This document shows, one piece after another, positions 37,201 to 59,619 of a stretch of 64,000 nt of DNA. Origin of the DNA: Spodoptera frugiperda (taxonomy: Eukaryota > Arthropoda > Insecta > Lepidoptera > Noctuidae); the NCBI RefSeq assembly GCF_023101765.2, contig NC_064225.1, positions 3,906,001 to 3,970,000 of the forward strand. Direction: 5' to 3'. The stretch's first letter is position 1, and every line of letters begins with the position of its first letter. Below the pieces are notes generated by a model. It searched no databases, was not told where the DNA came from, and worked only from the letters and a program-made list of their open reading frames with translations. The position numbers and the translations under genes were made by a program.

Positions 37201-37611
37201 TGTAAAAACATGTCAATTTATTAGATACCTTATCTCTTATGTTAAAGGTATGATATTCAAAATTGTTTTGTTTTGTTTATAAAACTATATACAATGTGAC
37301 AATTTTGCTATCTCTATATACAGTGATGAATCATATGTAAAGAAATGTGACTTAAAAGTAGATAATTCATGTAAAAATTGCACAATTACAAAAAAATATA
37401 GGTTAGAAAGTGTCATGAGAAAAATAACTTAATTTAGGCATTGTTGTTCTTTTAATTTATCGAAAATGAGTTCTTATTGTACAATAAGAAATTTTTTAAA
37501 CATTTTTACATTAAATTACTGAGTAACGAAGCCAAACTTACCTGTAGAAGGTGAATTTGTGCCGAACGTGATTCCCGCTGTCGTAGTAGCAGAACCAAAG
37601 TTGAAACTCAT
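25258..37611 (-). CDS. Nup62: Nup62, FG nucleoporin of the central channel
   Basis: Nup62 (yeast Nsp1) forms the channel trimer with Nup54 and Nup58 and binds transport receptors through FG repeats. Fourteen exons join in frame: 37611-37542, 37199-37131, 36709-36620, 36115-36000, 35617-35572, 35223-35000, 34348-34186, 33177-32959, 32480-31965, 30694-30610, 30105-29937, 26708-26533, 25981-25870 and 25416-25258; total 737 aa. It starts MSFNFGSATTTAG. Residues 1-540 are a Thr/Ala-rich FG region with FSFG, GFG and TFG repeats. The Nsp1-C coiled coil starts near residue 546 (ITFAQLEENINKW, then QINAWDRLLIANGEK), continues with LDFVLAQQKELEDLL, and ends at ILNAHMSSMQWID and the stop. These C-terminal blocks are the family signature. 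The human protein has 522 residues, so the FG part is longer here. Introns are full of transposons, including the foldback at 26941-29703. No frameshift is seen. Confidence 0.95.
26325..26465 (+). mobile_element. Repeat family F fragment
   Basis: Contains TCGCCTGATGGTAAGTGAAG and a CGGCCTACGATGGAGCAC block of the family. Lies in a Nup62 intron, 68 bases from exon 12. Confidence 0.6.
26762..26915. mobile_element. MITE C, diverged copy
   Basis: TTACGAGTTTGCTTTACG at the left and a decayed mirrored end near AAAGTAAATTTGAACATAGG. Interior GTGTTCGGCGCTCTGATAAG matches the family. Confidence 0.6.
27871..28259 (+). pseudogene. Tc1-like transposase N-terminal fragment, left arm
   Basis: Opens MLDTTPEEAAQIV at an ATG, then the TAG at 27994-27996 interrupts it after 41 codons. 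The frame then continues as YQDTSAFNRRPRISRHRST through the second DNA-binding helices to RHRQAR. Beyond this the left arm has lost about ten bases relative to the right arm (RIRIEHLDW where the right arm has RFQFAREHL). The catalytic DDE region is absent apart from a short loop piece in which the expected first Asp is Ala (LLTAEC). Confidence 0.8.
28387..28781 (-). pseudogene. Tc1-like transposase N-terminal fragment, right arm
   Basis: Mirror copy of the left-arm fragment. The start codon position reads ATT, and the same TAG is present at 28658-28656. It preserves RFQFAREHL, which the left arm has lost, and runs out into the unique loop. Confidence 0.8.
30157..30366. mobile_element. MITE B, copy
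   Basis: Left end GGGTGCTTTTCCACCAGAGA and right end CACATCTCAAGTGGAAAATC form the terminal inverted repeat. Interior GCACTGGTGGAAACGGACGC. In a Nup62 intron, 52 bases from exon 11. Confidence 0.75.
30430..30545 (-). mobile_element. Repeat family F fragment
   Basis: Contains TATCCATGGGCGGCGCGAAT and TACTTACCATCAGGTGATCT. It lies 65 bases from Nup62 exon 10. Confidence 0.65.
30885..30975. mobile_element. MITE E fragment
   Basis: CCAAATCCTCTGTTAGCG then CCGGTCACTTTTG and GGTGTTTAATGTGTTAG match the nested element at 42395-42490 and the copy at 33855-33945. Confidence 0.55.
31310..31465. mobile_element. PIF/Harbinger-like MITE, copy 2
   Basis: Ends GGTACGCGTCTACAGGCCCG and CGGGCCTGTGGACGCTAACC. 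The flanking TTA duplication is degraded. In a Nup62 intron. Confidence 0.8.
31749..31952 (-). mobile_element. Non-autonomous Helitron abutting a Nup62 splice donor
   Basis: Minus-strand copy of the 11251-11471 family: starts TCTATGCTAATATTATAAAG, ends GCGGAAGTAGCTAG, flanked by A and T, with the GCGGGTGAAACCGCGC hairpin before the end. It begins only 12 bases into the intron that follows Nup62 exon 9 (donor GTAAAT at 31964-31959). Confidence 0.85.
32520..32632 (+). mobile_element. tRNA-derived SINE fragment, second type
   Basis: TTGTTGGTCGAGTGGTCGTA resembles a tRNA D-arm/A-box and CTCGGGTTAAAATTCCAGGG a B-box, spaced as in a tRNA. No intact cloverleaf is evident, so it is not called a functional tRNA. 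In a Nup62 intron. Confidence 0.55.
33350..33690. mobile_element. Repeat family H fragment
   Basis: CTACCAACGGCAAGTATCAA, TTTCCGAGTTATGTGTACTT and TCTAATTATAAGCTTAAAAT are shared with 40560-40840 and partly with 57110-57160. Probably a LINE-derived tail. Confidence 0.5.
33855..33945. mobile_element. MITE E fragment
   Basis: GGTAAATCCTCCACTAACGT and GGTGACCACCACGGCGTTCA match the family of 42395-42490. Confidence 0.55.
34051..34165. repeat. Long imperfect hairpin next to Nup62 exon 7 donor
   Basis: AATGGGGTGAATAGGGA and GACAGAAGAGGGGTGAATAG are mirrored by CTATTCACCTCTCTTCTGTC and TCCCTATTCACCCCGTTT around a 20-base loop. The left arm has an extra GAGAGGTGAATAGGGA unit. It begins 20 bases into the intron after Nup62 exon 7. 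Confidence 0.85.
34395..34545 (-). mobile_element. tRNA-headed SINE, copy
   Basis: On the minus strand GACTGCACGGTTGGCGCGGT begins the tRNA-like head, and GCGGGTTCGATTCCCGC is the B-box. The tail runs into an A-rich end on the exon 7 side. In a Nup62 intron. Confidence 0.8.
34585..34945 (+). mobile_element. Decayed LINE 3' coding remnant
   Basis: The plus strand reads HVCRMSDEQWAKLTTLWNPS, then after frame changes RRPRR*RDELDA and KRDEWKEGREAFG*QWDIHG. These are the hallmarks of the C-terminal end of insect non-LTR reverse-transcriptase proteins (HxxRM.D.RWA, RRP.RRW.DEL, RDEWK..GEAF.QQW). Stops and frame shifts show it is dead. Confidence 0.75.
35699..35785. mobile_element. MITE C, partial copy
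   Basis: CTTAGTACGACTTTGTTTAA, GAAACAAGACTGC and TGATTGGTTGGTTCATTCGC match the left half of the family. In a Nup62 intron. Confidence 0.6.
36271..36411. mobile_element. Small inverted-repeat element
   Basis: ACACACGTAAATTAATAGAG with AAAAGCTCTACT is mirrored by AGTAGAGTTTTTCTCCATTA with ATGTATGTGTGT. GC-rich centre. In a Nup62 intron. Confidence 0.7.
36945..37070 (-). mobile_element. Repeat family G copy
   Basis: ATGCCCGAAGGGGTAGGCAG, GGTGCTTATTACGGCATGTA and ATGCCGCTATACAATAAAC match copies at 54835, 55855 and 57985. In a Nup62 intron. Confidence 0.6.
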
Positions 37612-38430
37612 GTTTAAACCTTTTAAATTTCTTTCGTAACTAATAAAACACAGTCCTCAAATATTATATATCTAATTTAAGCTATATTTTTAAATAAAAT
37701 TTAAGTTTTCCGTTACAACAACAAATAAAAGTCAACAAACGTAGCCCGCCATTGAATTTGACGAACGACGAATTACGTTCGGAAACGTTCCGTTATCCGT
37801 TCAATTTTGATTATGGCTGCATTCAATTTAAAAGTTTTTTATTATAATTTTGTGACAATTGATATTATTATGTAGGTACGTGATAATGTGTGCATAATAA
37901 TTATTATTTATTTGATTACTTTGTCAGATTAATAGTACAATAATAATGACCAAAGTTTACCCTACATATTTGTGAAACACTGAGTTCTAGTTTTCATCAA
38001 TAATCAGTTTGATTTGATGTTTTACAAAACACATTAATTACAATATTATTTTAATTACAAGATGAAATGCTTCTTACAACACTATAATAATTAGTAGCGT
38101 TAGAATAGCTAATAATTAAATAATCTGGCTAATACAAGCGGAATAAGTCATTCAGCGAGAAGTGTTTCTCGAGCTAATCTAAAATGGCTTCTTGCCAATT
38201 TGCTAACACACCTGCTTTTGCATAAATTCTCTATCTAATCTTTTCATTGGGTGAATTACAAAGCCACTCAACATGCACCTATAAGAGGTAAATTCGGGGC
38301 TGGCAAGGTGCCAAACGGCACAGGCTGCAAATCATAGCCGTTTGGTTTTCCTGTAACTGGTAGTAAACGGTGTTATGTGAAAAACAAGAACATTTTTTAC
38401 TACGAGAGTTTGAAGAAAGCTACACATTTA

Positions 38431-38627
38431 AGGTAAGCGTCCACAGACCGTATCGTACGCATTCCGTATGACGTTATCAGTACGCAACGCATGTAGGCAT
38501 TGCCGATGATGCGGTCCGTACGATGAGGATCAGTGGACGCAGTTGTATGAGTTTCTATAGAAGACAAACTAAAATCCGTTGCGTGCGATGCGTACGATGA
38601 GGACCTGTGGATTACCTTTATCATCCT
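38431..38627. mobile_element. PIF/Harbinger-like MITE, copy 3
   Basis: Ends AGGTAAGCGTCCACAGACCG and GAGGACCTGTGGATTACCT with a perfect TTA duplication on both sides (38428-38430 and 38628-38630). Between Nup62 and the MARCH gene. Confidence 0.85.
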
Positions 38628-38857
38628 TTATGTTTTATTTAATGCATGTGACGATCTTTAATTAAATAAAATGATTAAATTGCTTTGAAATTGAGGTGAG
38701 ATCTGAGTTCAGAAGACAACTGGTTGTTTTATTCGAAAACTTTATTAAATAGTTAATAGAGAACCTTATGCTTTATGATATAGGTAATTCCAATTAAAAT
38801 TATTGTATCACTAACTAGTTTCACTTTCCGTATTCGGAAATGTAGATAGGTAGCCTA

Positions 38858-38863
38858 TTTATT
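38858..38863 (-). terminator. Poly(A) signal candidate for the MARCH gene
   Basis: First AATAAA on the minus strand after the MARCH stop, about 230 bases downstream. Confidence 0.45.
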
Positions 38864-39091
38864 ATTCCAGAATACATTAAACCATTCTGCAGTTTTGACA
38901 TGAAAGAGTTGGTATCTTAAGAATGTACCAACATCCTCACCAACTTTCCATTGACAATATTAAATACATAGTAAAAAGAAAAGACTAAAAAAGAAAAAAA
39001 AAAAAAACACAAAGTTCAAACTAAGAATCCTTCCATATAATATTTAAAAGGTACTGATCACACAAAGTTGCTAAATAAGACGATAAAATCA

Positions 39092-51518
<12,427 letters not shown>

Positions 51519-51599
51519 CAAAGATTGCGTACCATTTGTATTTGTTTAAAGAAAATATATTTAAAATAAATCTTGTATGAATGTTGCGGTGTTTGACAT

Positions 51600-53345
51600 A
51601 ACAATTTGACGTTTTGTGTTGATTTTTTCGGTTTTGTTATCAATGGTTTTGTGTAAGGAGATTGTGGTTGAAACATGAGTTATGGTACTGACATGGTATA
51701 GAGAAAACTAGTTTCTATATTCCATGGTACACCATCATTTTCCCCTGTATTTATTATAATGTTTACCATCGTTACATACGAAACTATTTGATAGTTCTTA
51801 ACAAATAAATTGTGTGAAGTTTTTAAATGTTATATTGTTGTACTGATTTCGATTAAATTTACTTTAATATAACCACGAAAATGTTAAGTTTAGTATGCCA
51901 CAAGATTTATTTATATAATTGATATTTAAGCCTAAAAAATATGACACAAGTGCTGCATGGTATTATTGAGAATAGATATTATTCATTGTCAGTTAAATTC
52001 ATTTTTAAACTTTAACTTAAGCTTAAATATTTAATTTATAATTAAATACAAATTTCTTTATATATTTTAATACTTATTATATTTTATTTAACATTTAAGT
52101 TAAAATTATGATACAAGAGACAAAGCTCCCAAGATTGACACTAAGAACAAGAAAAGCACACAGTATCTTAAAAAAATATGAACATAAATATTTTTCTACA
52201 AACAAACACATTTTTATACACCAATTTCTTAAAACAAACATAAAAAAAATTAACACGAAAAAAAAAATTACACCGAGTTGTCTCATAGCTCGATAGATGG
52301 CGTTGCCCGGTTTAAATTCGCGCTATGGTTTCGTTACCGCTCGGAGTATAGATAGCCGGCGCGCTCAATGACTCGGTGCCATCAGGAGGGTCTTAACTGA
52401 CTCGACTGAACAGCGGGTGATGATCCCGGGACATGAATCTCTGTGATTCTACTCCGCTCTCTCAAAAGTCAACTATCGCAGACTTTTGGGTTGAATAACT
52501 GACGCTGTTTTTGGCCACATTTTAAAACTTTGAAAATAATTATAATTGGTCGTATAATTATAATAGATACTTGATAAATTGATAATAACATATTGAAATT
52601 TAGTATTAGCATAGCATGAATAGTTAGTCTGATTAAAATGTAGTTGTTATTTAATTTTATATGGAATAGGATTTTTTATTAATATATACACATGGTGATA
52701 TTAAATAAATATTTACGATAAAATAAAAACTTAACCAAGTAATAAATTAATTAAATAATAATAATAACTATTACTAAAATTAAAAAATACATTATAATTA
52801 AAATTACATTATAATTAAATTAAGAAGTATTCATTAAATTTAATTTATTGCACGATGCTGTAAAAATATAACCTAACTTTTTTACGACAATCACTGTTTA
52901 TTTTTCTATTAAAATCGATTGTTTTTTAATTTAAAACAATTTTGTAAGAAATACTGTAAACATATTAATTATTTGTTTTTAAAATTATAGTGAATAATAC
53001 TAATATTTTTTTATTAAAAATGCCCCTGTGACAATTAATATAGCAATTACCTGAATCCATGTTTTGTTTGTTAAAAAGTTTAGGAAAAAAAACAATTCTA
53101 TGTATTTTGTTTTTGAATTGTTCCACCTGTCCAAATATATCCAAAACCGACACAATAAAATACTTAGGCATTACAATCGAGAAAATTTAAAAAAAACACA
53201 AACTTAACGCAAAAGACTAGAAAACTTATTCATATTTTTCAAAAACCTTAATATGTTACAGCTGGAAAATAATAAAAATGTGTATAAATCCGTTCTGTCA
53301 ATCTATTCATGTAATGGCAAGTCTATTTGTGGCTCCCATAAATCT
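51600..53345. other. AT-rich gene-free stretch upstream of the MARCH gene
   Basis: Contains the presumed MARCH promoter near 51519-51700, a GC-richer block at 52300-52460 (CGCGCTATGGTTTCGTTACC and neighbours) that I cannot assign, and otherwise very AT-rich sequence with no recognisable frame. Confidence 0.45.
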
Positions 53346-53349
53346 CACT

Positions 53350-53495
53350 TCCTTTTTGAGGGGGTCAAATAATCAATGACTTCTCCCACCGCGAGGCGAG
53401 AATGAGTGTCAGACTCTTACTGGCTAAAAACCACCCCGTTCCTACTCCTGCTTTTCGAGCCGGAGCCCCGGTAACCCGCTTGGCAATCCGAAGCT
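53350..53495 (-). mobile_element. S1 retroposon, copy
   Basis: CCTTTTTGAGGGGGTCAAAT, GGCTAAAAACCACCCCGTTC, CTCCTGCTTTTCGAGCCGGA and GCCCCGGTAACCCGCTTGG. Confidence 0.85.
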
Positions 53496-54159
53496 CCAAA
53501 TACAAATACTATACTTCGCTGCAAACAGCAATACTCCACAAATAGCAGGTTGGTCCTAATTAGCAAGCTAAAACCGAACTAAACTAGATGTAAATAAGGT
53601 CTATTTCGTGGTGGCTTAGCTTTAGTGGTTGCAACGGTGACCACAATCAGTTGAATCAGTGTTGCCTAACCTTAATCCTTGGAACTTAGTCCGTATTTTA
53701 GGATACCTGAGTATTTTGGAGTTGTGCTGGAATTGTTCGATCGATTTTAAACTTATTTCTGTCTTGGTTAAGGTACTTTAAAGAATTTATTGTGGTGCCA
53801 TTATGCCATATCAGAGTTACTAGAAACAAAACGTTTTTAATTATAAAATTAATTAATTAGTTGTTAATTTATTTTGTAATTAATTACATAATCATTAAAT
53901 TAATTACATATAAAAAAGTTAAAAATAACTTTAATTTCGAAAGTCGGTGTTTCTCGGTATTATTTGTTTGCTACACCACTTGTAAAGTTATTTTTAACTT
54001 TTTTAGTGAAGTCGGTTTATTTTTTTGTAAAAAGTATTTTATTTAACTTTTTAGTTGCGATACTCATATCGCAACTAAGTCGGTTAACATAATCAATACT
54101 ACTTTATTATTTGTATTGTCACAGTCACTTAATTACTTTATTGTGATTTCTATGTGAAA

Positions 54160-54694
54160 AGTGCCATTGGTATTTCTGGTTTCTTTCAGTTCCACCTCTT
54201 CAAAGATTACTTTTTGACTGTAAATGCTTCAATTCTAGATGAATATACCAAAATCACTATATAATTCCCTATAATATTTGAGGAGTTCCCTCGATTTCTC
54301 TAAGATCCCATCATCAGATCCCAACTTGGTGACAATGGGACCATCTCAGAACTATTACTGGCGAACAAAAAAAGAATTTTGAAAATCCGTCGACAATTGA
54401 CGGAGTATTAATTAACCCGATTTCTATGATGAGTATGAAGTTCCATTGGCCATTTCTGGTCTTTTTCATCAGTTCCACCTCTTCAAAGGTTACTTTTTGA
54501 CTGTAAATGCTTCAATCCTAGATGAATATACCAAAATCACTATATAGTTCCCTATAATATTTGAGGAGTTCCCTCGATTTCTCTAAGATCCCATCATCAA
54601 ATCCTAACTTGGTGACAATGGGACCACCTCAGAACTATCTACTTTCGAACAAAAAAAGAATTTTGAAAATCCGTCGACAATTGACGGAGTATTC
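54160..54694. repeat. Tandem duplication, two 250-bp units with period about 283
   Basis: Units 54160-54410 and 54443-54694 share CCACCTCTTCAAAG, GTAAATGCTTCAAT, CTATAATATTTGAGGAGTTC and AATCCGTCGACAATTGACGG. The second copy ends in an A-rich run and CTCCTCCTTTTTGTGAAGTC, a string common at insect LINE 3' ends, so the duplication probably involves a LINE tail. Confidence 0.85.
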
Positions 54695-54834
54695 GATGAA
54701 CAAACATACAAAAAAAAAAAAAAACATACAAACAGCCGAACATAGTACCTCCTCCTTTTTGTGAAGTCGGTAAAAATTATTAATTACATTGCATTAAGTT
54801 TTAATTTAAATCTGTATTTTTTTTCGTATCGTCA

Positions 54835-54905
54835 CGCCTTTTATCCCCTTAGGGGTAGGTTTAGGGGCACTTGCACAATATGGCACGTAATGCCACTGCA
54901 CTGGA
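54835..54905 (-). mobile_element. Repeat family G copy
   Basis: CGTCACGCCTTTTATCCCCT, TAGGGGTAGGTTTAGGGGCA and GGCACGTAATGCCACTG. Confidence 0.65.
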
Positions 54906-55240
54906 CAGAATTCTAGACTCCGCGCTACTACTGAGAATTTTTCATAAAACCGAAAATACCTCAGTAATACTTTGCCCAACCCAGAAATCGTTTCAATTAC
55001 ATATTTTAAAGAATTATTTTTTCCTGACATTATTTCATTTCAACCACATTGAAATGAAATTTAAAAGAAATAATATTAGAAATCTTTCACTTTCAATATA
55101 AATTTCGATTACCTATACAAAACATTTTGTACTAAAAACATTTTAATATTAGCAATCATATCGACTCTCATTAATCGTCTACATTCGAAGTTAGTTCTGA
55201 AAACAGAGTTGCTACTTGACTAACCAACTTAACATTACAA

Positions 55241-55445
55241 TTGGAAAACAAATCATAACATATCTTTAAACCTTATACCAACGTATTAAAGTCCACATTT
55301 GTTAAATAGAAATTTTCAGAGCTGCATTTTTAAGTTTTACACTTGGATAACAAATCATAGCAAATCTTTAAACCTTATCCCAACGACATAAAGTCTACAT
55401 TTGTTAAATTGTAATTTTCAGAGCCGCATTTGTAAGTTTGTAGCT
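55241..55445. repeat. Tandem duplication, two units of about 102 bp
   Basis: Both units carry ACAAATCATA, ATCTTTAAACCTTAT, CAACG, ACATTTGTTAAAT and AATTTTCAGAGC with a few percent divergence. Confidence 0.85.
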
Positions 55446-55772
55446 ATTTCCATTCTGTTGCAATCGTAAAATTTGTTGCTCCCGCTTTTTATAATAAAAA
55501 TTAAATTGTAAAATGTTTAAAAAAGTTTTTTATTGGTTATTGCCTCCCGTTATTTTACTGTGTAACAGATTTGAAATGTATTTTTGTTTAGTACTTATTA
55601 TAATTTATTTATTCAAATATTTTTATGACTGAAGTTTTTTGTGTTGATTAGTTGTTTAAGTTTTAGTAGGTATCTAGTAGCTAATTATCTTTTCAAGAAA
55701 GTATATTGCAATTTATTTATTTGTATTTTTTTATTATTCTCAATTTTTTAAGAGTTATTGAGTATATCACTC

Positions 55773-55925
55773 AATGTCTTCTCCGGCCCTGTGCGAGACG
55801 AGAGGGAGTGTCAGACATATAACACAAATGGTGTAAATAGGGTGTACTTACATTGGATAGCGGCATTACGTGCCGAAATGTGCACCTCTGCCTACACCTT
55901 CGGGGATCAAAGGCGTGACATTGTT
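55773..55925. mobile_element. S1 fragment joined to repeat family G copy
   Basis: CAATGTCTTCTCCGG and GAGGGAGTGTCAGAC are S1 (minus); GGCATTACGTGCCGAAATGT, CTCTGCCTACACCTTCGGGG and GGCGTGAC are family G (plus). Confidence 0.65.
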
Positions 55926-56634
55926 ATTTACTATAGTTTTTGGTATTCAGATAAATCACAAGAAATAAATGTAGGTATAGCGCATATACATCATGCTAGA
56001 TAGTTACTTCAATCTGCACAATTTTAATAGATTTTCGACCTAATTACAAAATAACAAAATTTAAAATTATATTATAACTTGATCTTTTGCCCTTTACCTA
56101 TTACCATCTAGGTACTTTGCTATATACTGGGTACTTCTACCACAGAATAACTTCTACGTACTTCACTGTATACTGGGTACTTCTACTTACTTCGCTATAT
56201 CATATACCTACATATCTGTAGATACATATATGTAGCTGTGTGCGTAATATTCACGTTCAAATACAGCCCGTGTTCCGCTGTTTTCAATTACACATGATCC
56301 TATTACGTATAATTCGCGAAATAATTATAATTCTATGAATATTAATTGTTGTTGTAATTAATCTTTAGTTGGAGGCACTCAGCTGAACATTTTATGTGTA
56401 TTTATTAATTTAAATGTATTATGCTTCGTTAGGTATGTTGTTTAATAGGTTAATTTCATAAAACATGTGGTTTTTTTTTGTTGTATCTGATTTATTTATT
56501 TAGTAGAAAAACATGCATAATTTTACAGCTTAAGCCAATACATTAAAGTGATAGTGATAACAACAAAAAAAACGGACAATATTTTAATTAATCAAAACTA
56601 ATTCATCATCTGATGAAGAAGATGGATGATCTTT

Positions 56635-57022
56635 ATATACAACGTGTAACAAAAAGGGGGTATACATATCAAGTGGACGGTTTCTAGATAACATAACAAA
56701 CGATATGGTAAGGGTTTTTGAAACTCATGTTTTCATGGTACCAAGTTATGAATTTTTCCAATCGCATCGGCGCGAATCAAAATTAGGTAGACAGGTACTA
56801 GGCGACCAGATTGACAGAAGAAATGTTTCGTAATATTAGCGAGTGATCCCTGTAGTGTATCCACGTTTATATGATTTGAAATCAAGAACTATGCGATACC
56901 AAGTATTTGGTACAATTTTTTTTAAACCTATTTTAAGCTAAAACTTTGTGTAGAGATTCTATTCAATCTGTATTCATCAGGGCTTCTTCATGTATATGGG
57001 TATTTTGTTACACGCTGTATAT
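56635..57022. mobile_element. MITE of about 390 bp
   Basis: ATATACAACGTGTAACAAAA at the left is mirrored by TTTTGTTACACGCTGTATAT at the right, with GTATACAT/ATGTATAT extending the match. The interior is not coding. Confidence 0.75.
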
Positions 57023-57984
57023 GTTTTTCTTTTGTTTCTTTCTTTCTTGCTTTCTACAAAATGTCATCGTGGCCAAAAAGTTTACGACACCCGCTTCTCA
57101 TGCGTAAGGGTTGGAAAGCTACCAATGGTAAAGTAGCAATGTGACTTTTTCCTTATTATGTGGGATCATGCTCTAGTTTCTTGATCACAGAACAGCTGTA
57201 ATGTTGTATGTTGTCCAGGCATATTACGGACATGTGGCGCGGCTGTTGTAAAACCGTTTTTGTTGAGTGTTCAAATAAGCTCAAAGAGTATAATGCACTT
57301 TTTAGCTTAAGTACTGGGCCTATTTTGATCATTTATCGTATATCGTCAGCCAAGATGATAAGAAGTGTGTGGTTTAAATTAAATCATAAGAGGTTTCCCC
57401 ATACGGTATGCAAATTTCGTAAATATCACTTTGCTCATAAAAAACAAACTGTTCACAAAAAATAAAATAAATAATAAAATATTAATTATTTTCTTCCAGC
57501 CACCAAATTCAGTACGACACCGGCCGTTTGGCGTTCGAATTTTCGAATTTTTCGCATAATAATTTTTTTACTTGCGTCGAAAAAATAATTATTCTCGACG
57601 TGCAATTTAGGGCAATAATAATTAAGTCCCTACTTTTCTTGTATGAAGTCAGCGAAATATTTTAATTAGGCGGTCCGAATTCGAAGCTGTGGTACACCTA
57701 TGTGGTTTTTCGATAGGTTTATGTAAGAGAGAGGCAGAAGAAAAAAACTAATTAATAAATAATTGGTGCTTAATTGAATTACTTAATACTCACTCAACAT
57801 CTTTATTTTTGGTTATTTTAATGGTTACTTAACTCACTACTTAGTAATTGTTTTCGAAACTAACTATTTTTTTAATCTCTGCCCTCTTTATAATCTTCCT
57901 CGTTCTTTTAAAGTCTGTCATTTAGACAATAATATAAAATAAAGTATTTTTTTATATTAAACTCAATATGAAAAGTGGGTGTAC

Positions 57985-58062
57985 ATTGTACAGTGGCATT
58001 ACGTGCCGTAATATGCATCTCTGCCTACACCTTCGGCGATAAACAGGCGTGACGTTGTATGT
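57985..58062 (+). mobile_element. Repeat family G copy
   Basis: GGCATTACGTGCCGTAATAT, CTCTGCCTACACCTTCGGCG and CAGGCGTGACGTTGTA. Confidence 0.65.
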
Positions 58063-58641
58063 GTACATTATTATATTAAATTCATATTGATATCGAAGCA
58101 TAAAACCAAAAAAACAAGCTCATCACCCATCACGCGACTAAAACAACTCCTCAAAAATGTCCAAAAAAGGAAGATCTATTTCTACATTTCCACTATGTAA
58201 ATAAGACCTAACTGTGTAAAGAGGCTATTCATATTCAAAATTGAAGAGCCACTTCGTAGGTTAAATGTCGAACTTCGAAAAAGTTCTCTTCGATTTTTTC
58301 AATCCAGACTCCCCTAACCCTCTTTTTAGGCATTACAATAGAGAAAAATGCCATCCAGATATATGGCTCTTGGCATACATATTTTGCGTGGCAATGTCTT
58401 TCTTTGTAGCCCCCATTTTCTTCAGACACTCCAAGATTGATATGTGTTTTTTATGTCAAATGTCTCTTGATATTTTGTTTAAGAATGAGTGATTGAGATG
58501 TGTTTTTTTTTTCATGTTAATGTGTGAGTTTGATTTTTTTAATGTGAATGTGAAAAGTTAGGTCTGGAGGACCGTTTTTTATAAATGGTTCGAGTTGTTT
58601 TATTTTTTTATTTACAAAAGATTGTTTGCTATTATGAAAAA

Positions 58642-58826
58642 CTAGCTTCTGCCAGCGGCTTCGCCTGCGTTCCCGTTGGATAAAACGTTGCCTAAGTGTT
58701 ATTCCAGGCAGTAATCTACCCCTGTTTAAAATTTTATCCTGATCCCTTTAGTAGTTTTTGCGTGAAGAAGTAACAAACAAACAGACGAAGTTTCGCATGT
58801 AGAATATGAAGTATAGTTAGTATAGA
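58642..58826 (-). mobile_element. Helitron-like element
   Basis: Minus strand starts TCTATACTAACTATACTTCA and ends GCAGAAGCTAG followed by T. A GCGAAGCCGCTGG hairpin-like string precedes the end. The base before the TC is T rather than A, so the 5' border is less certain. Confidence 0.5.
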
Positions 58827-59520
58827 AAATGAATTGAGAACCGTCTCTTCTGATCGGTACACGTCTACTTACTTGCTTTATAGAACACAAGAATTTGATT
58901 GAAATTCGATACTAGACATGTCAATTAATTAAGAATTTAATGCATACTCAACAAAATATATATTATAACAATATAATATGTATTATTAAGATGACTAAAC
59001 TGATTGACATATTATACTTCTTTTTGCTACATTATTTGAATTTGTAACATAGAAATTTTATTTATTTGTATTGTGTAACTGACATTTAATTTTGTAACTA
59101 TGTTTGTAATAAATAGATTGAACTGAATTATTGAATACTAAAGAAAAAAAAAACAATTTGTTTCTTCAATTTTTTTCGTGGTCCCAATTCACATACCGCG
59201 ATCCACGCGTCACACTTAGCTGCACTTTTGACAGCACAGGTAGGGGTGTGCACTAATTTGTAATTACGAGGCCGAAGAGTTTTAGCAAGCGACGCGTTTT
59301 TGTTTAGGCTTGTTACAGACCCGGGTATAATTATAAAGAAAAACTGTCGAGTCAGCCCTATATTGATCGAGACTTGGGTACTTTTAAAACTGGTCCTTTG
59401 GTACGAATTTGAATTCGGTCTTTGGAGACTGATTTTATAGAATTCAACTTTTGAATTAGAATGATGTTTCTAGAGATTTTTTCAATTTCTTGAAATCTAG
59501 CTCGAAAAGCAGGAGAATCA

Positions 59521-59619
59521 CTAGTTTTATTTTTATCACAATAACAAAACAACAAAAATTCGCGAGGTAAATAGGTCAAATTTGGTTGTTTTGTTATCGT
59601 GATAAAAATAAAACTAATG
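59521..59619. mobile_element. Small MITE with about 30-bp arms
   Basis: TAGTTTTATTTTTATCACAA with TAACAAAACAAC is mirrored by GTTGTTTTGTTATCGTGATA with AAAATAAAACTA. A half copy occurs at 12568-12610 (TTAGTTTTATTTTTATCACA). Confidence 0.8.

Noticed and set aside
51521..51521. Start of the MARCH frame three bases further upstream
   Set aside because: That codon is TTG; the first ATG is at 51518.
58265..58492. 75-codon frame on the plus strand with a hydrophobic centre
   Set aside because: The opposite strand is open over the same bases, there is no recognisable domain or splice context, and part of the sequence recurs near 53165. More likely repeat-derived.
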